Shown piece by piece: positions 41,876 through 53,267 of a stretch of 64,000 nucleotides of DNA (the stretch's first letter is position 1; each line of letters starts with the position of its first letter). The notes under the pieces were generated by a model. It was not told where the DNA came from and ran no database searches. It worked only from the letters and a program-made list of their open reading frames with translations. The position numbers and the translations under genes were made by a program. This stretch comes from Symbiodinium natans (Eukaryota; Sar; Dinophyceae; Suessiales; Symbiodiniaceae), in contig CAJNDS010002190.1 of assembly GCA_905221605.1 (NCBI GenBank), positions 1,237,288 to 1,301,287 of the forward strand, in the 5' to 3' direction.

Positions 41876-42151
41876 GTTTTTCTACTGTCCGTGTGTTCGA
41901 TTTTAGTTGTATTTTAGTCTACGCCCTAGGAAATACGCTATATTGCACACCGAGTTTGCTTGCAGTGCAGCTGGGTGACTTGAGACAAGGCGAAAAAGGG
42001 TAGGTCACTGGGGGGGGGGGTACCATATATATATATATATATATTTTTTTTTTCACGTAAACTGGGCAAACTGGGCAGATCAAGGCTATTCCACATATTG
42101 ATTACACGAATGATGGGTTAAACATGTAGGGTTTTGCATCAGGGTTTAGGA

Positions 42152-42240
42152 TGCATTGGGTCCCCCCTTCTACTAACACTCCTTCATAGGGATTATAATC
42201 GGGGTTACTATAATCCCTTTTAAGGACTGTTAGTATCCCA
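42152..42240. mobile_element. family 8 foldback
   Basis: TTGGGTCCCCCCTTCTACTA and TTAGTATCCCAA are inverted ends; internal GGGATTATAATCGGGGTTAC / ATAATCCC. Sister partial copy at 42331-42390 and relatives near 30047-30120 and 54498-54626. Confidence 0.72.
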
Positions 42241-42258
42241 ACCGCCGCCTGCAAACAG

Positions 42259-42303
42259 GTGCCCCGGGCCGGGATTGGCGTGGAGCTCGCAGGCATCATA
42301 GAG
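42259..42303 (+). CDS. exon-like segment, unrecognised
   Basis: Acceptor AAACAG, reads VPRAGIGVELAGIIE, donor GAG|GCCTGG (GC, as in hemA). Sits between two foldback elements. The frame stays open a few codons further. Confidence 0.4.
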
Positions 42304-42916
42304 GCCTGGGTGGCGGGATCGGGATCTGGGTTGGGATGTTCCCCCTTATACTATCAGTCCTTCAAGGGGATTATAACAAGGGGTACGTTTGATCTAGGGT
42401 GCGACTTTGTTCCCGAAAGAGAGTCTATGTAGGAATTTCCTGTGAGGGTCGGGTATGTACTCATTTAGGTACATGGACCCTGATAACCTTATGACCTTTG
42501 AACTTGTAAACTCTAAACCCTAAGTTAAAGCCCTTAGCTGGGCTGTAAGGCTCCCGAAGCTTCCCCGAAGTTTCCCCAAGTACCTACCCCCCCCCCCCCC
42601 CCCCCCCCACCCCCATTGCATGAACCTAAACCCTACACCCTAAACCCTAAACCCTAAACCCCAACCCCTCTCCCTTGGACCCAGAGTAGGCCCTAGATTC
42701 CTGTTTTTACGGTTCAGGTTTCCTTATCAGCCACTTTAAACCACAAAGGGCACGTACCCGTTTTATTCCTAGGTTACTCCTGGGCCTAGTGCAAACTCAC
42801 GCCATGCGCCTTTAAGCGCTCAGCCTGAAGTAAGTCTCTTGACCATGCCCAAGCGCGGCAGCATCCTCGACACCCCGAATTACCTCACAATCTAGAGACT
42901 TTGATAGGGAATATCT

Positions 42917-42965
42917 CGGCGCCAAAGTTGTTACATTCTGGGTAGGACATTGAGATATTCCCTAT
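42917..42965. mobile_element. small inverted repeat
   Basis: GATAGGGAATATCTC and GAGATATTCCCTAT pair across about 30 bases, a stable hairpin of unknown origin. Confidence 0.6.
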
Positions 42966-43590
42966 TTTATTTTTTGGGCTTTAAGACTGTCATGCAGAAA
43001 TATAATTTTTCGGCGCGTTCAAAGGACCAACCACAAATTTGTATCCCAAACCCTAAACCCCAAACCCTAAACCCTAAACCCCAAACCCCAAACCCTAAAC
43101 CCTAAACCCTAATTCCAAAGAGGGCTGCCCCGCACATAGCACAGGCACCCTCTGATGGCGAGCCGCTCCTCTGCCGTGGGGTGGGAGCCTCTTCGGTGGC
43201 CTCTATAGAACCTCCGGATCTGCGTAGATACCTGTGCGTAACCTTTTGGCGATTCAGGATTTAGGGTTTAGGGTTTGGGGTTTAGGGTTCTTGGAATTAC
43301 CCCCCCCCCTTTTTTTAAACATTCGGTCAGCTGGCATCTGGAACTCAAGGCCATCAAGCCCTTAACCAGCGCATACAACAAAGACTTTAAAAAAACCCAA
43401 GGCCTACGGCCTAACCCACCGACACCCTAACACCCCGAAACAACCTAAAACCACTACAGCCCTGAAATGCTGAAACCCAACCCTTCGCCGCCATTTCCCC
43501 GCCGCCCCCACCCCATTCCCCTTCCCTAGACCCTGAACCACTACTTTCCGTTGGTCCCAAATCATTCGGGGTTTATAGGGTTCAAATTAC

Positions 43591-43758
43591 TGTACAAGTA
43601 GTGGCGCCCTTGCTAAACTTTAGTTGAGGGAGTTATAATCGAGATAGTGCGACTTATGACCCAATTTAGGTCCCGGGCCTTCTTGGGCCTTGAGATGTTC
43701 TTTCGAGAAGGCGCCCTTACACCCCCTACTTATAGCCAGGGGGCCCCGTACTCGTAGG
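43591..43758. mobile_element. family 6 foldback
   Basis: GTACAAGTAGTGGCGCCCTT at the left and GGGGGCCCCGTACTCGTAGG at the right. Inside, an extra GGCCTTCTTGGGCC / AAGGCGCCCTTA segment, so probably a composite. Confidence 0.72.
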
Positions 43759-44645
43759 ACCCAGAGTGGGCGCTGGGCTTAGGTTCCCTGATAAACCCCT
43801 TTACAATCAGAAGGGCACCCTTCTTATTCCTAAGTTACTCTTGTTTGCAGGGTTTATATAGGGCTTTCAGTGCTTGGGTCTATGTAGGGTTTTTGGAGGG
43901 TTTGCACAGGCTTGAGGCTTTCTATTTATTAAAGTTCTTTGGGTGCTCCACTGTGCCTGCGCAGCCCATGTAGAAATTTGGTTTCTACGGGCATACCCAC
44001 ATCCTCCCCAGCCCAAGTGGGACTCTGAGTACCTTACCAAGGTTTCAGTTTCAGTATGCCTTACTGAACGTGCATGCAACCCCACCTATTACCTGAAAGT
44101 AAACCTTCCGGTAAACCCCATAAACCATGAGCTTTGAACCCGGTAAACCCTAAAACCCCGACAGCCGAAAAAATGAACCCTAAACCCCCTACCCCTAAAC
44201 CCTAAACCCTGAACCCTTAAACCCCCAAACCCCCTAAACCCTAAACCCTAAACCCCAAACCCCTTGATCTACGAGGCCTCCACCCTGTCACCGCGAGCGG
44301 TCGGCACGCGAAGCCGGCATCACGGCTTGGGTGCGGCTCTCACAGGGGTTTAGGGTTCAGGGTTTAGGGTTTAGGGTTTAGGGTCCAGGGTTTAGGGTTT
44401 AGGGTTTAGGGTTGTGGTTGAAGGTTTGAGGTTTATAGGGTTTTCATAGAGTTTTGGGTTTTGGGTTTAGGGTTATGGTGGAAGGTTTGGGGTTTACAGG
44501 TTTTGTTTAGGGTAATGCTTTAAGGCTTGGAGTTTATAGGGTTTTTTAGGTTTATATCGGGTTTATATTTGGATTTAGATTCATATTCGTAGGGTTTTTA
44601 TCGGGTTTGTAGAGGGTCATTGTTTCAAGTTTGGGGTGTATAGGG

Positions 44646-44915
44646 TCAGCGGCTTCGGCCCTGGTTCTTTTGGTTACCAGCGGGTTCGGCCCTGGCTCTT
44701 TTGGTACCAGCGGCTTCGGCAATGCTTCTTTTAGTTACCAGCCGCTTCGGCCCTGCTTCTTTTGGTTACCAGCGGAGCGGCTTCGGCCCTGGTTCTTTTG
44801 TTTACCAGCGGCTTCGGCCAAGGTTCTTTTGGTTGCCATCGGCTTCGGCCCTGGTTCTTTTGGTACCAGCGGCTTCGGCCCTGGTTCTGTTTTTACCAGC
44901 AGTTTCGCCAGCAGT
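44646..44915 (+). repeat. ~30-bp minisatellite, about nine units
   Basis: Units of CAGCGGCTTCGGCCCTGGTT followed by CTTTTGGTTAC, 30-36 bp, with point changes and one CAGCGGAG insertion. Confidence 0.9.
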
Positions 44916-44975
44916 TGGGCTGAATGCAAGTGACTTCTAATTCTTGGCCGGCATCCATGCAGGCAGGCACACTTG

Positions 44976-45110
44976 CACGCGCACACACAGTACACACCCA
45001 CCCACCCACCCACCCACCCGCCCACCCCACGCACCCGCGCACCCCATGCACCCGCGCACGCACGCACGCACGCAGGCACGCACGCACGCATGCACGTAAG
45101 CATGCAAGCA
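44976..45110. repeat. CCCA / GCAC-type simple repeats
   Basis: CACCCACCCACC tract followed by GCACGCACGCACGCA tract. Both strands are open by composition only. Confidence 0.85.
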
Positions 45111-45404
45111 CGCGAAAGGCCACCCCAATTTCAGCTCTGTAGAAGCCTGGACCTAAATCCTGGGCCTCAAAGGCCTCATGTGGCCCCTAAACTTGATGGT
45201 AAAGCCATGTAAAGCCCAAAGCCGAAAACTACAACCTCCCTTCCGCGCCAACCCCACTTCTCCACCAAACGCATGATTTGGGTTTAGGGTTTAGGGTTTA
45301 GGGTTTAAGGTTTAGGGTTTATGGTGTATTACGAGTTCTAGGGCACCAAGAGGGTCCAGGAGGTCCATGTACTTAAACAGCAGAATCTTCGGCCCCTTAA
45401 TTTA

Positions 45405-45664
45405 GGGTTTATAGGGTTTATAGGATTTATAGGGTTTATAGGGTTTATAGGGTTTATAGGGTTTATAGGGTTTATCGGGTTTGTAGGGTTTATAGGGTTT
45501 ATAGGGTTTATAGGGTTTATAGGGTTTATAGGGTTTATAGGGTTTATAGGGTTTATAGGGTTTATAGGGTTTATAGGGTTTATAGGGTTTATAGGGTTTA
45601 TGGGGTTTATAGGGTTTATAGGGTTTATGGGGTTTATGGGGTTTATGGGGTTTATGGGGTTCAT
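45405..45664 (+). repeat. 9-bp array GGGTTTATA, about 29 units
   Basis: Perfect or near-perfect GGGTTTATA repeats, with GGGGTTTAT variants clustered at the right end. Related to TTTAGGG but with a TA insertion. Confidence 0.95.
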
Positions 45665-45682
45665 AGGGTTGCACTTGCACAG

Positions 45683-45772
45683 GTTTCACCGGCCTGGAAG
45701 GGGAGTGCTGGCGGGCCGATGCTAGCGGCAGAGTGGAAGGCGCCAGGGCGAAGCCAAGAATCTGAACCCAAC
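45683..45772 (+). CDS. exon-like segment, unrecognised
   Basis: After acceptor GCACAG reads FTGLEGECWRADASGRVEG and on to a TGA at 45773-45775. Directly downstream of the 9-bp array. Family unknown; the reverse strand is also open. Confidence 0.25.
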
Positions 45773-46193
45773 AGGTCTAGGGTTTATAGGGTTTAGGGTT
45801 TAGGGTTTAGGGTTCAGGGTTTTCAGGGGTTAATTATGTGTTTAGGGCTTAGGGTTTATGGGCCCCGTCAACAAAATCTGAAATAAGACTATTCAGAGCC
45901 TTAGGGAAACAGCTCATGCAACTTCCGCCGTGTGAGTGGGGCACCTGATACGATTTGTCGGAGTTGGGGGTGTAAGAAAGTTTGAGGAGTGGCGTTAGGC
46001 ACGTAGGATACCTCAAAGAAGGCTTCTCAGGGATTTGGGTAACTCATCTTGACTTGGCTGGACCAATGTTTAACGTTTTGTACCTGAGTGTGGTGCTGTG
46101 GCTTTACGGCTGGTCGAACCCCCGCCCCCCCCTCGTCTGAGCTACGACTATATTTGGGGTGCGTTCTTTCTCATTGGTAGTTTGTGGTGGCAG

Positions 46194-46290
46194 CATGGGG
46201 TTTACGAGAATCAGGGACCCCTGATACAGACCAGGATCCCCTTATAATAAGGACCCCAATATGGTACCCCGAATATCGTAAACCCCCATA
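46194..46290. mobile_element. family 5 foldback
   Basis: CATGGGGTTTACGAGAAT and ATATCGTAAACCCCCATAT are inverted ends; AGGATCCCCTTATAATAAGG lies inside. Confidence 0.83.
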
Positions 46291-47569
46291 TTGGTTTGCT
46301 TGGGTTCTTACTCATGCATCCTTTGTTCGAGAGGAAGCTTTTGTAGCCATCAGCCTCCTCAGCCTTCGAGCCTCAGCCCTAGACCATATCCAAAAACTAA
46401 CGCGATAAAGTTTCAAAGGAACAGGGTTCCGATATGGGGGCTTACAAAATTACAATGGACCCCTAATATGCGGGTGAGGTCGTTCATGCTATACAGAAGC
46501 CCCACGTGCAGTGTCCTGTCCCCGAGTACGGCGCAAAGCTGATGAGGGACGAAGTGCAAGGGCTATATATGGGCAGACAACGTGCCTAATCCCCTACCCT
46601 GCTATTAGAAGCTTAGAATTATGGTAAGGCTGTTCAGTGAGGCTGCCTGCCTATACCCTAAATCCTAAACCCTAAACTGGTGTTACATGTGCCATGATTG
46701 TTGAGCTTTATGCAAGGGAGCCGAGGTTTTCAACCCTACACTGACCCCCCGCAACCATCAACCCTAAACCAAACTAAAACCCTATAAACCCTAAGAATCC
46801 TATAAATCTTGTAAAACCCTACAACCCCAAAAAAGGAACCCTAAGCTAAAAGCCCTTATAGGGACCCAACTTGCCGGATTCAGGCGCAGTTCTCTTCGCG
46901 TCGCTTAGAGACAGTTGCGATGTTTGGTGGCGCGAGGTTGCAGAGGACTGTTCCTGCGAAGCGAGGCAACCTGCAAGACTCTTGACCTTAGGCTCCCCAG
47001 CCCACTTAGGGTGTAGGGTTTAGGGTTTAGGGTTTAGGGTTTAGCGGACAAGTATAAGGCTTATCTGGGATGTTTCCATGCTTGGCGCCTTGGATCGTCG
47101 CCTAAATGTTAAGGTTAAGGATGCAAAGCCAGGTCAACTTGACAGGATGGGTTTACCTGCACCCCCAAGTGCCCAATAAACGGGACCTGGTGTAGGGTTT
47201 TGGGCTTAGGGTATCCTATTCGGGGTATTCAGAGTGCTTGCGGGGTAGGGGTTGAGATTGCCTTGCTTCGCTTGTGCATGCTGTGCCGAGCAAAAACCTC
47301 CTGGCATGCTTCTTAGGCATGCTTCTTACTGTACAATCCTAGGTCCTAGTATGTCACGTCAAACATCCACCACCCCAACGCTAAGCTTGTGAGAGAGGTG
47401 TGTGCGAGGCTGGTGCGTATTTGTGGTGCATGTGGTGTCCAAGCAAGCATTGATTTTGAAGCAAGTAACCTGATAATTGTGAGCAAAGGCACGTCCATCT
47501 CTGGTCATCGCGCTTTCATGATCCTTTGAACCACTTCTATTCCTGAGCCTGGTCTTTACCCTGTTCGAA

Positions 47570-47628
47570 GGGTATCTATATATATATATATATATTTATT
47601 TATTTTTTTATTTATCTATTTATTTATA
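47570..47628. repeat. TA and TTTA microsatellite
   Basis: TATATATA run followed by TTTATTTA-type repeats. The 1.3 kb upstream (46.3-47.6 kb) shows nothing but short degenerate CCCTAAA patches. Confidence 0.9.
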
Positions 47629-47937
47629 GGGCTTAGGGTTTTGGAGAAGCTGCGGAACAAATATGACAGGATGTCATACCGCCCACGCCAGAGCTGGCGA
47701 TGCCTCTGTGGGAGGCAAGTTGCCGTGGTTCGTCCTTAGATAATATAACCCCAAACCCTAAACCCTAAACCCGATAGGTCCGATAGGTACGTTTGAGTGG
47801 TGTGAGAGGCGTTGGAAGCCTAAACGAAGGTTAGGCCTAACGAAGGTTAGGCCCCAAATGGCAATAGTTTCCCGAAACCCTAACCCTAAGCCCAAAACCC
47901 CAGCTATGTTCATATTTCGTGTTTGTCTAAGGGAAGT

Positions 47938-48067
47938 TTCATGGTCCCTTACTATGGCCGCTCACTTCGTTTAATGGGTTCTGAAGTATGGGTTCTTGGG
48001 TTTTATGGGTCTAAAAGGGTATATAAGGGTTCCCCAATTCAGGGCCCACATTAGGGGACCATGCCTT
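47938..48067. mobile_element. family 7 foldback
   Basis: TTTCATGGTCCCTTACTATG at the left and TTAGGGGACCATGCC at the right; shares TGGGTTCTGAAGTATGGG and AAAGGGTATATAAGGG with the copy at 50717. Confidence 0.75.
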
Positions 48068-48624
48068 AAGCAGCGGTTATGCTTGGGCGGTTCTTCCTGT
48101 TGCCTCTCCTTCTGTCGTCTCCTTCCTCACCTCGCCTTGCTCCGCGCGCTCTGAGTCGCCCTTTCACTCACTCGCTTGCTACGGGTTTGGGGTTTAAGTG
48201 TTTAGGGAGTTTTTCTTGCTTTAGGGCTTAAGGGTTAAGGGTTTAGTTGTTTTTTTTTTGTTTAGGGCTTAAGGGTTTAGGGATTCAAAGGGTTTAGGGT
48301 TCACTCGCTTTCTCACTCTCTCCATCTCTGCCTCTATCTCTTTCTGGCTCTCTCTCTCTCTCTCTTTTTCTTTGAGACCTGTACCTGAGTCCCCTCCAAC
48401 CCAAAACTTCCAAAACCTGTCCAGGCCAAAGCCTGCACCCTCAACTTACCGATGTAGACCCTCCATGATGCCCTCAACATCCCAGAACCATCAGACCCTG
48501 AATCCGTAGTCCAAGGCCAGAACCTAACTGTGGCCAGGATGGCAAGGCAGTGGCTACAGAGGCCAGCGCTTTCCAGAGGACCCTCAGCCCTACACCCTCG
48601 ACCTTAGAGACAAGAGCCGAATCC

Positions 48625-49270
48625 TCCACCCTGAACCCTAAACCCTAAACCCTAAACTCTAAACCCTAAACCCTAAACCCTAGACCTTAGACCCTAGACC
48701 CTACACCCTAAACCCTAAACCCTAAACCCTAAACCCTCACCCTGAACCCAACCACCTCTAAACCTTGGTTCAAGCCCGTGCATCAACCCTAAAACCCTCA
48801 AACCCTCAAACCCTAAACCCTCAACCCTAAACTCTAAACCCAAAAACCCTAAAGCCCTAAAACCCTAAAGCCCTAAAACCCTTAAGCCCTAAAACCCTAA
48901 AACCCTAAAACCCTAAAACCCTAAACCCCTAAAACCCTAAACCCTCAACCCTAAACCCTCAACCCTAAACTCTAAACCCTAAACCCGCCCATCAAGCCTT
49001 GAGTCCTAAACCCGCCCGCCCTCCAGCCACTTTGAGGGACCCTACACCCTAAACCCTAAACCCTAAACCCTAAACCCTAAACCCTAAACCCTCTCGATGT
49101 TAGAGCCCTGGGCCTGGTCCACTTTCGATGAAACCCTAAAACATTTAACCTCTAAACCTAAGACCCTAAACCTCAACCCCTAGTGCAAACCCCAAAACCT
49201 CTAACCCCCTAAACCCTAAAACCCCTAAACCCTAAACCCCTAAACCCTAAACCCTAAACCCTACAGTAGA
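48625..49270 (-). repeat. CCCTAAA tract with CCCTAAAA variants
   Basis: CCCTAAA arrays at 48633-48740 and 49038-49092, and between them 8-bp CCCTAAAA units (48845-48960). Confidence 0.92.
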
Positions 49271-49294
49271 AAGTCGCAAGGGGGGCTGGGGTGT

Positions 49295-49424
49295 AGGGTT
49301 TAGGGTTTAGGGTTTAGGGTTTAGGGTTTAGGGTTTAGGGTTTAGGGTTTAGGGTTTAGGGTTTAGGGTTTAGGGTTTAGGGTTTAGGGTTTAGGGTTTA
49401 GGGTTTAGGGTTTAGGGTTTAGGG
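49295..49424 (+). repeat. long TTTAGGG array (~18 units)
   Basis: Perfect units ending nine bases before the exon-like segment at 49433. Confidence 0.97.
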
Positions 49425-49432
49425 CTTCGAAG

Positions 49433-49514
49433 GCCGGAGACCAGCTCGGGCTCTGCCGCGTGGCCGGCGCCGGCCTCGATGGCCGTCCCCTGCTCGGCAC
49501 GATCGTCCTCGAAG
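49433..49514 (+). CDS. exon-like segment, unrecognised
   Basis: Between a TTTAGGG array (ends ~49424) and another repeat (from 49523), a GC-rich segment reads AGDQLGLCRVAGAGLDG then RPLLGTIVLE. Acceptor CGAAG, donor GAAG|GCGGGA, again GC. Family unknown. Confidence 0.4.
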
Positions 49515-49554
49515 GCGGGAAGGGGTTTAGGGTTGAGGGTTGAGGGTTATTAGG

Positions 49555-49715
49555 CTTATAAGGGTTATATGGGTTATTAGGGTTATTCGGGTTATTAGGG
49601 TTATGAGCGTTATTAGGGTTATTAGGGTTATGACGGTTATTACGGTTATTAGGGTTATTAGGGCTATTGGGGTTATTGGGGTTTGTTAGGGTTATTAGGG
49701 TTTACGCTTATTAGG
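49555..49715 (+). repeat. 9-bp array GGGTTATTA, diverged
   Basis: About 17 units of GTTATTAGG with point changes (TACGG, TGAGC). Follows an exon-like segment and a TTTAGGG array. Confidence 0.88.
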
Positions 49716-49775
49716 GTTTAGGGTTCAGGTTTCAGGGTTCAGGTGTTTTGGGAAGTTAGGGTTTAGGGTTTAAGG

Positions 49776-50036
49776 TTGGCGGGGGCATCGTCAGCTGCTT
49801 CGGAAGCGACGACCGTTCGTCCGACGATCCCTTTGGTGTTCAAAGCTTGTCGCTTAGCATTCCTCGCTCATCTTTGCACAATGACAAGCTCGTCGGGTGC
49901 TTCTGGCTACGTCTCAAAGACAAACGAGATGGAGCGGGCGTTGGAGAAGGCAAAGGGCGTTGCCCCACAGCTCACGGCAGACAAGTTCAATGAAATCACA
50001 GAGTGCTTTTCATGGCAGCGCCGGGGGGAAGCTTAA
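49776..50036 (+). CDS. ORF/exon of 86 codons, unrecognised
   Basis: Frame ends TAA at 50034-50036. The second half (MERALEKAKGVAPQLTADKF and on) has protein-like charge and helix pattern. Could be a terminal exon; the start is not certain. Confidence 0.35.
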   Translation: MAGASSAASEATTVRPTIPLVFKACRLAFLAHLCTMTSSSGASGYVSKTNEMERALEKAKGVAPQLTADKFNEITECFSWQRRGEA

Positions 50037-50470
50037 TTATCTGCTTTTTCCAGCAGGGCTGATGTAGCCTAAACCCTGATGCGAGGTCTGGGTGCCCTGT
50101 ACTTCGCCGGGTTTAGGGTTTAGGGTTTAGGGTTTAGGTGTGTAGGGGTTTAGGGTTTACGTGCTTAAGGGTTTAGGGTTTAGGGTTCAGGGTTCAAGTT
50201 GTTTGTATTTTCGAGTAGTGGGCCGAGTCTTTCGCAAGTCGGGTGGATCTATGGAGCACTTTGATGGGCTCCTGTAAGTACAGCCTTGCCGTAGAACCTC
50301 CGAAATACATTTGTTGCGACGATTAATACGCAAGCCCCAAACACAAAAGTCTTCCTCACAGTGCAGGTCGGTGTTCTCTCAATGCCCCAAAGCCCAGAAG
50401 CCTACCCAGTTGAGGTGCCCCACGGAAGCCCTGAACCCTAAACCATACATTATGAAGCACAGTTGCCCAT

Positions 50471-50604
50471 GTATCTACAAGTAGGGGCCCCCTTACTATA
50501 CTAACCTTAGTTAAGGAAGTTTTAACCTACATAGTAAGACTTATAACCCAATTTAGGACCCTTATCACCATATTTATACCTAGGGGGCCCCTACGTGTAG
50601 GTAA
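50471..50604. mobile_element. family 6 foldback
   Basis: TACAAGTAGGGGCCCCCTTA and TAGGGGGCCCCTACGTGTAG are inverted ends. An extra half-copy (AACTAGGGGCCCCCTACATG) follows at 50631-50662. Confidence 0.85.
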
Positions 50605-50716
50605 CCATATTTAAGGGGTTTTTTGGGGTTATAACTAGGGGCCCCCTACATGTACGTAACCATATTTAGGATTTTTTCTGAGGGTTTGAAGAGCCATCCT
50701 GGGTATCGAGGGTTGC

Positions 50717-50855
50717 TTCATGGGCCCTTACAATGTAGTCCCTTACCCTCCTTAAAAGGGTTGTGAAGTATGGGCCCTTGGGATTTAAAAGGGTACATAA
50801 GGGGTATCGAAGGGTTCCCCCGTTCCCCTGTTAAGATGCGAATGGACCATGCAAC
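50717..50855. mobile_element. family 7 foldback
   Basis: TTCATGGGCCCTTACAATGT, GTATGGGCCCTTGGGATTTA, AGGGTACATAAGGGGTATCG; the right end ATGGACCATGCAACTA is loosely inverted to the left end. Confidence 0.72.
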
Positions 50856-51214
50856 TACCCTAAACAGCTAAACCCCTAGACCCCAGACCCTAAACCCAAA
50901 ATCCCCTATATGAAGGGACCCGAAACCCTAAACCCTAGGCCCTAACCCTAAACTCCCATGTCCAGGGACCATGTAACTACCCTAAGAATGTCGCCCTAAA
51001 CCCTAAACCCTAAACCCTAAACCCTAAACCCTAAACCCATGCAGACAGGCCCCGACATGGGTATTTGCCACGTGGTGCCTCGGCCGAGTTTGAGGGAAGT
51101 CGGGCCTTTTGCTGTCATGGGCCCAGGGATCCCACGGCTTGCGTTTTAGCTACAGTAGGGGTTCAGGGTCTATATAGGGTTTAGGGTTTAGGGTTTAGGG
51201 CTTAGCCTGCGTCA

Positions 51215-51508
51215 GTGCCAAAGAAGCCAGAATCCACGTCTGGATGCTCAAAAATCATCTGGCATGGGCTAGTGGTCTCCGCGAGTGGTGACCCCGCTCC
51301 TCCAGCAGAGGTGGACCCATCGCCTCAGTTGCAAGAGGGAGCTCCAGCCCTTCTCGGCCTGCCACAGGTGGTGCTGTCTCCAAATCCGGCCCTTTACAGG
51401 CAGGATCCAGCTGGATCGCGTAGCTCGAGCACAGGCCCAAAGCTTGGCTTTGAAGACGAAGATGCGGCTAGTGGGAGACTGGAGGTTGTTGGGCTGCTTC
51501 GGTCCTAG
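51215..51508 (+). CDS. 97-codon ORF, unrecognised
   Basis: Pro/Ser-rich first half (SASGDPAPPAEVDPSP) and acidic end (LGFEDEDAASGRLEVVG). No domain seen; may be an exon or chance ORF between repeats. Confidence 0.25.
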   Translation: MPKKPESTSGCSKIIWHGLVVSASGDPAPPAEVDPSPQLQEGAPALLGLPQVVLSPNPALYRQDPAGSRSSSTGPKLGFEDEDAASGRLEVVGLLRS

Positions 51509-51574
51509 GTATGTGATTACAAGAGCATTTAGAGTTTCGAGTTCGTAGCGTTACACCCACGCACATCTATAGCC

Positions 51575-51718
51575 CTGAACCCTAAACCCTAAACCCTAAA
51601 CCCTAAACCCTAAACCCTAAACCCTAAACCCTAAACCCTAAACCCTAAACCCTAAACCCTAACTCCGCACCCTAAACCCACATCTATAACCCTAAACCCT
51701 AAACCCTAAACCCCTAAA
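51575..51718 (-). repeat. CCCTAAA arrays
   Basis: About 12 perfect units, a 15-bp break, then four more. Confidence 0.95.
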
Positions 51719-51732
51719 CACCGTTAACGCAG

Positions 51733-51787
51733 TCGACTCGGCGGCGCGAGGTCACTCCGTCGGGCGAAGCCAAGGAAGCCGGCATGA
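51733..51787 (+). CDS. exon-like segment, unrecognised
   Basis: After acceptor ACGCAG reads STRRREVTPSGEAKEAGM to donor ATGA|GTGTCG. Unique GC-rich island between repeats. Confidence 0.3.
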
Positions 51788-51906
51788 GTGTCGCTTGTGA
51801 ACTTGAAGGGTTTAGGCGGTTTAGGGTTTAGGGTTTAGGGTTTGGGGTTCAGGGTTTAGGGTTTAGGGTTTAGGGCTACGACTCACTACGTGGAGGATGG
51901 AGGTCC

Positions 51907-52033
51907 ACGTGCATATGGGGGGATTACGAATATAGGGGACCCCGAAAATAAACCCCAATTTGTAGGATTCTTTTATAGTAGGGACCCCAAGAAGGTACCC
52001 CTAATTTCGGAAACCCCCATATATGTACACGTA
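51907..52033. mobile_element. family 5 foldback
   Basis: CACGTGCATATGGGGGGATT and TTTCGGAAACCCCCATATAT plus ACACGTAG form the inverted ends. Confidence 0.83.
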
Positions 52034-52442
52034 GAAAGCCCCAGACCCCACAAACTTAAAGCTAAAAACTAGAGCCCAAACCCTGCTGCACCCTGATCCC
52101 AGCCTTGGCTGTAATTCGGGTAGATTTGGTGCTGCGTCGTTTGCCGGTTCAGCAGCGGCGGAACGAAGTACTAGCAGCAATGACCCCAGCACACTCCCTC
52201 CAAATCATCAGCACACATATCATGAATAACACATGTACCAAAACCTAAGAGTAGCAAATGCCCAACCCAAACTTAAGCGAAAGGACACTGACTTCAGGCG
52301 ACAGACCCCAGCTGTTCGGCGCACTGCCCCTGTGCGAACTTTCTCATGCTGAAGACTGTATAGCACTCAAAACTCCGAACCCAAAGCCCTAAGCCCTAAA
52401 CCCTAAGCGTACATACACCCTGAGCCCCGTTTGACCTTAAAC

Positions 52443-52496
52443 CTGCACAGCCTCGAACAGGAGCTGGCGGGTGGCCTCTTTCACATTCTTCAGGCA
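52443..52496 (-). CDS. minus-strand exon-like segment, unrecognised
   Basis: On the minus strand, acceptor CAACAG, then 18 codons CLKNVKEATRQLLFEAVQ and donor CAG|GTTTAA. Amphipathic helix pattern; the plus strand reads less like protein. Suggests a gene opposite to hemA. Confidence 0.4.
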
Positions 52497-53149
52497 CTGT
52501 TGAGAGCTTATGCAGTTACACGTAAAGCAACCCACAGGGCTTTGCTTCGCTGGGTTTAGGGTTTAGGGTTTAGGGGTTTAGGGTTTAGGGCACTAAGTGA
52601 CGTAGTCACCAGTTTAGCGAAGACCTCCTTCCTTTCCTCGACAACAATCGTGGGTTTAGGGCGCCGGACACGTTCCGCTCGGGACTACAATTCAAGGTTG
52701 TGATTGTCCTGCTGCACGCCTGCTGGGAGCTTCTTTTTTGGGAAGTTGCTTTGGGGTCCACCTTTTCTCGGAGTTCCGCGAAACCATTGTAAACCCTGAG
52801 CCTGAAACCCTAAGCCCCTAAACCCTTAAACCCTACAAGCCCTGCACCCTGGTGAAGGGAAGCGGCTTAAGCCATACAGGGTTTAGGGTTTATGGGTTTA
52901 GGGGTTTAGGGGGTTTAGGATTTAGGGTTTAGGGTTTGGGGGTTTAAGGGCCCTAAAGCCGGAACCTTAAATGCCCCCAAAGCGCCCCCTAAACCCTAAC
53001 CCTAAAATTGTCCATATACTAGGATGCCCGGTAGTGCCCTTATTCTCTTTGGGGGGGGGGGGGGTTAGGTTCCCGTATAGCCCCTTTTCTAGCAAACAGA
53101 AGGCACCCTTTCTTTCTAATCCAGGTTCGTGGGAAACCCAGGATTTTCC

Positions 53150-53267
53150 CTGAGGGTCCATGCACCTATAGAGTTTATATTTCGGCCCTGCGGCTCATAT
53201 ATGGGAACCAATTTTAAGACCGAAGCATCGACCTATACAGTAGGTACATGTTACATGGACCCTTAGG
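53150..53267. mobile_element. family 4 foldback
   Basis: CTGAGGGTCCATGCACCTAT at the left and AGGTACATGTTACATGGACCC at the right. Confidence 0.75.

Noticed and set aside
44987-45110. CRISPR-like or coding repeat
   Set aside because: Simple CCCA and GCAC microsatellites without spacers.
45338-45689. Minus-strand Asn-Pro-Ile / Tyr-Lys-Pro repeat proteins
   Set aside because: They only translate the 9-bp GGGTTTATA array, open in more than one frame, with no supporting context.
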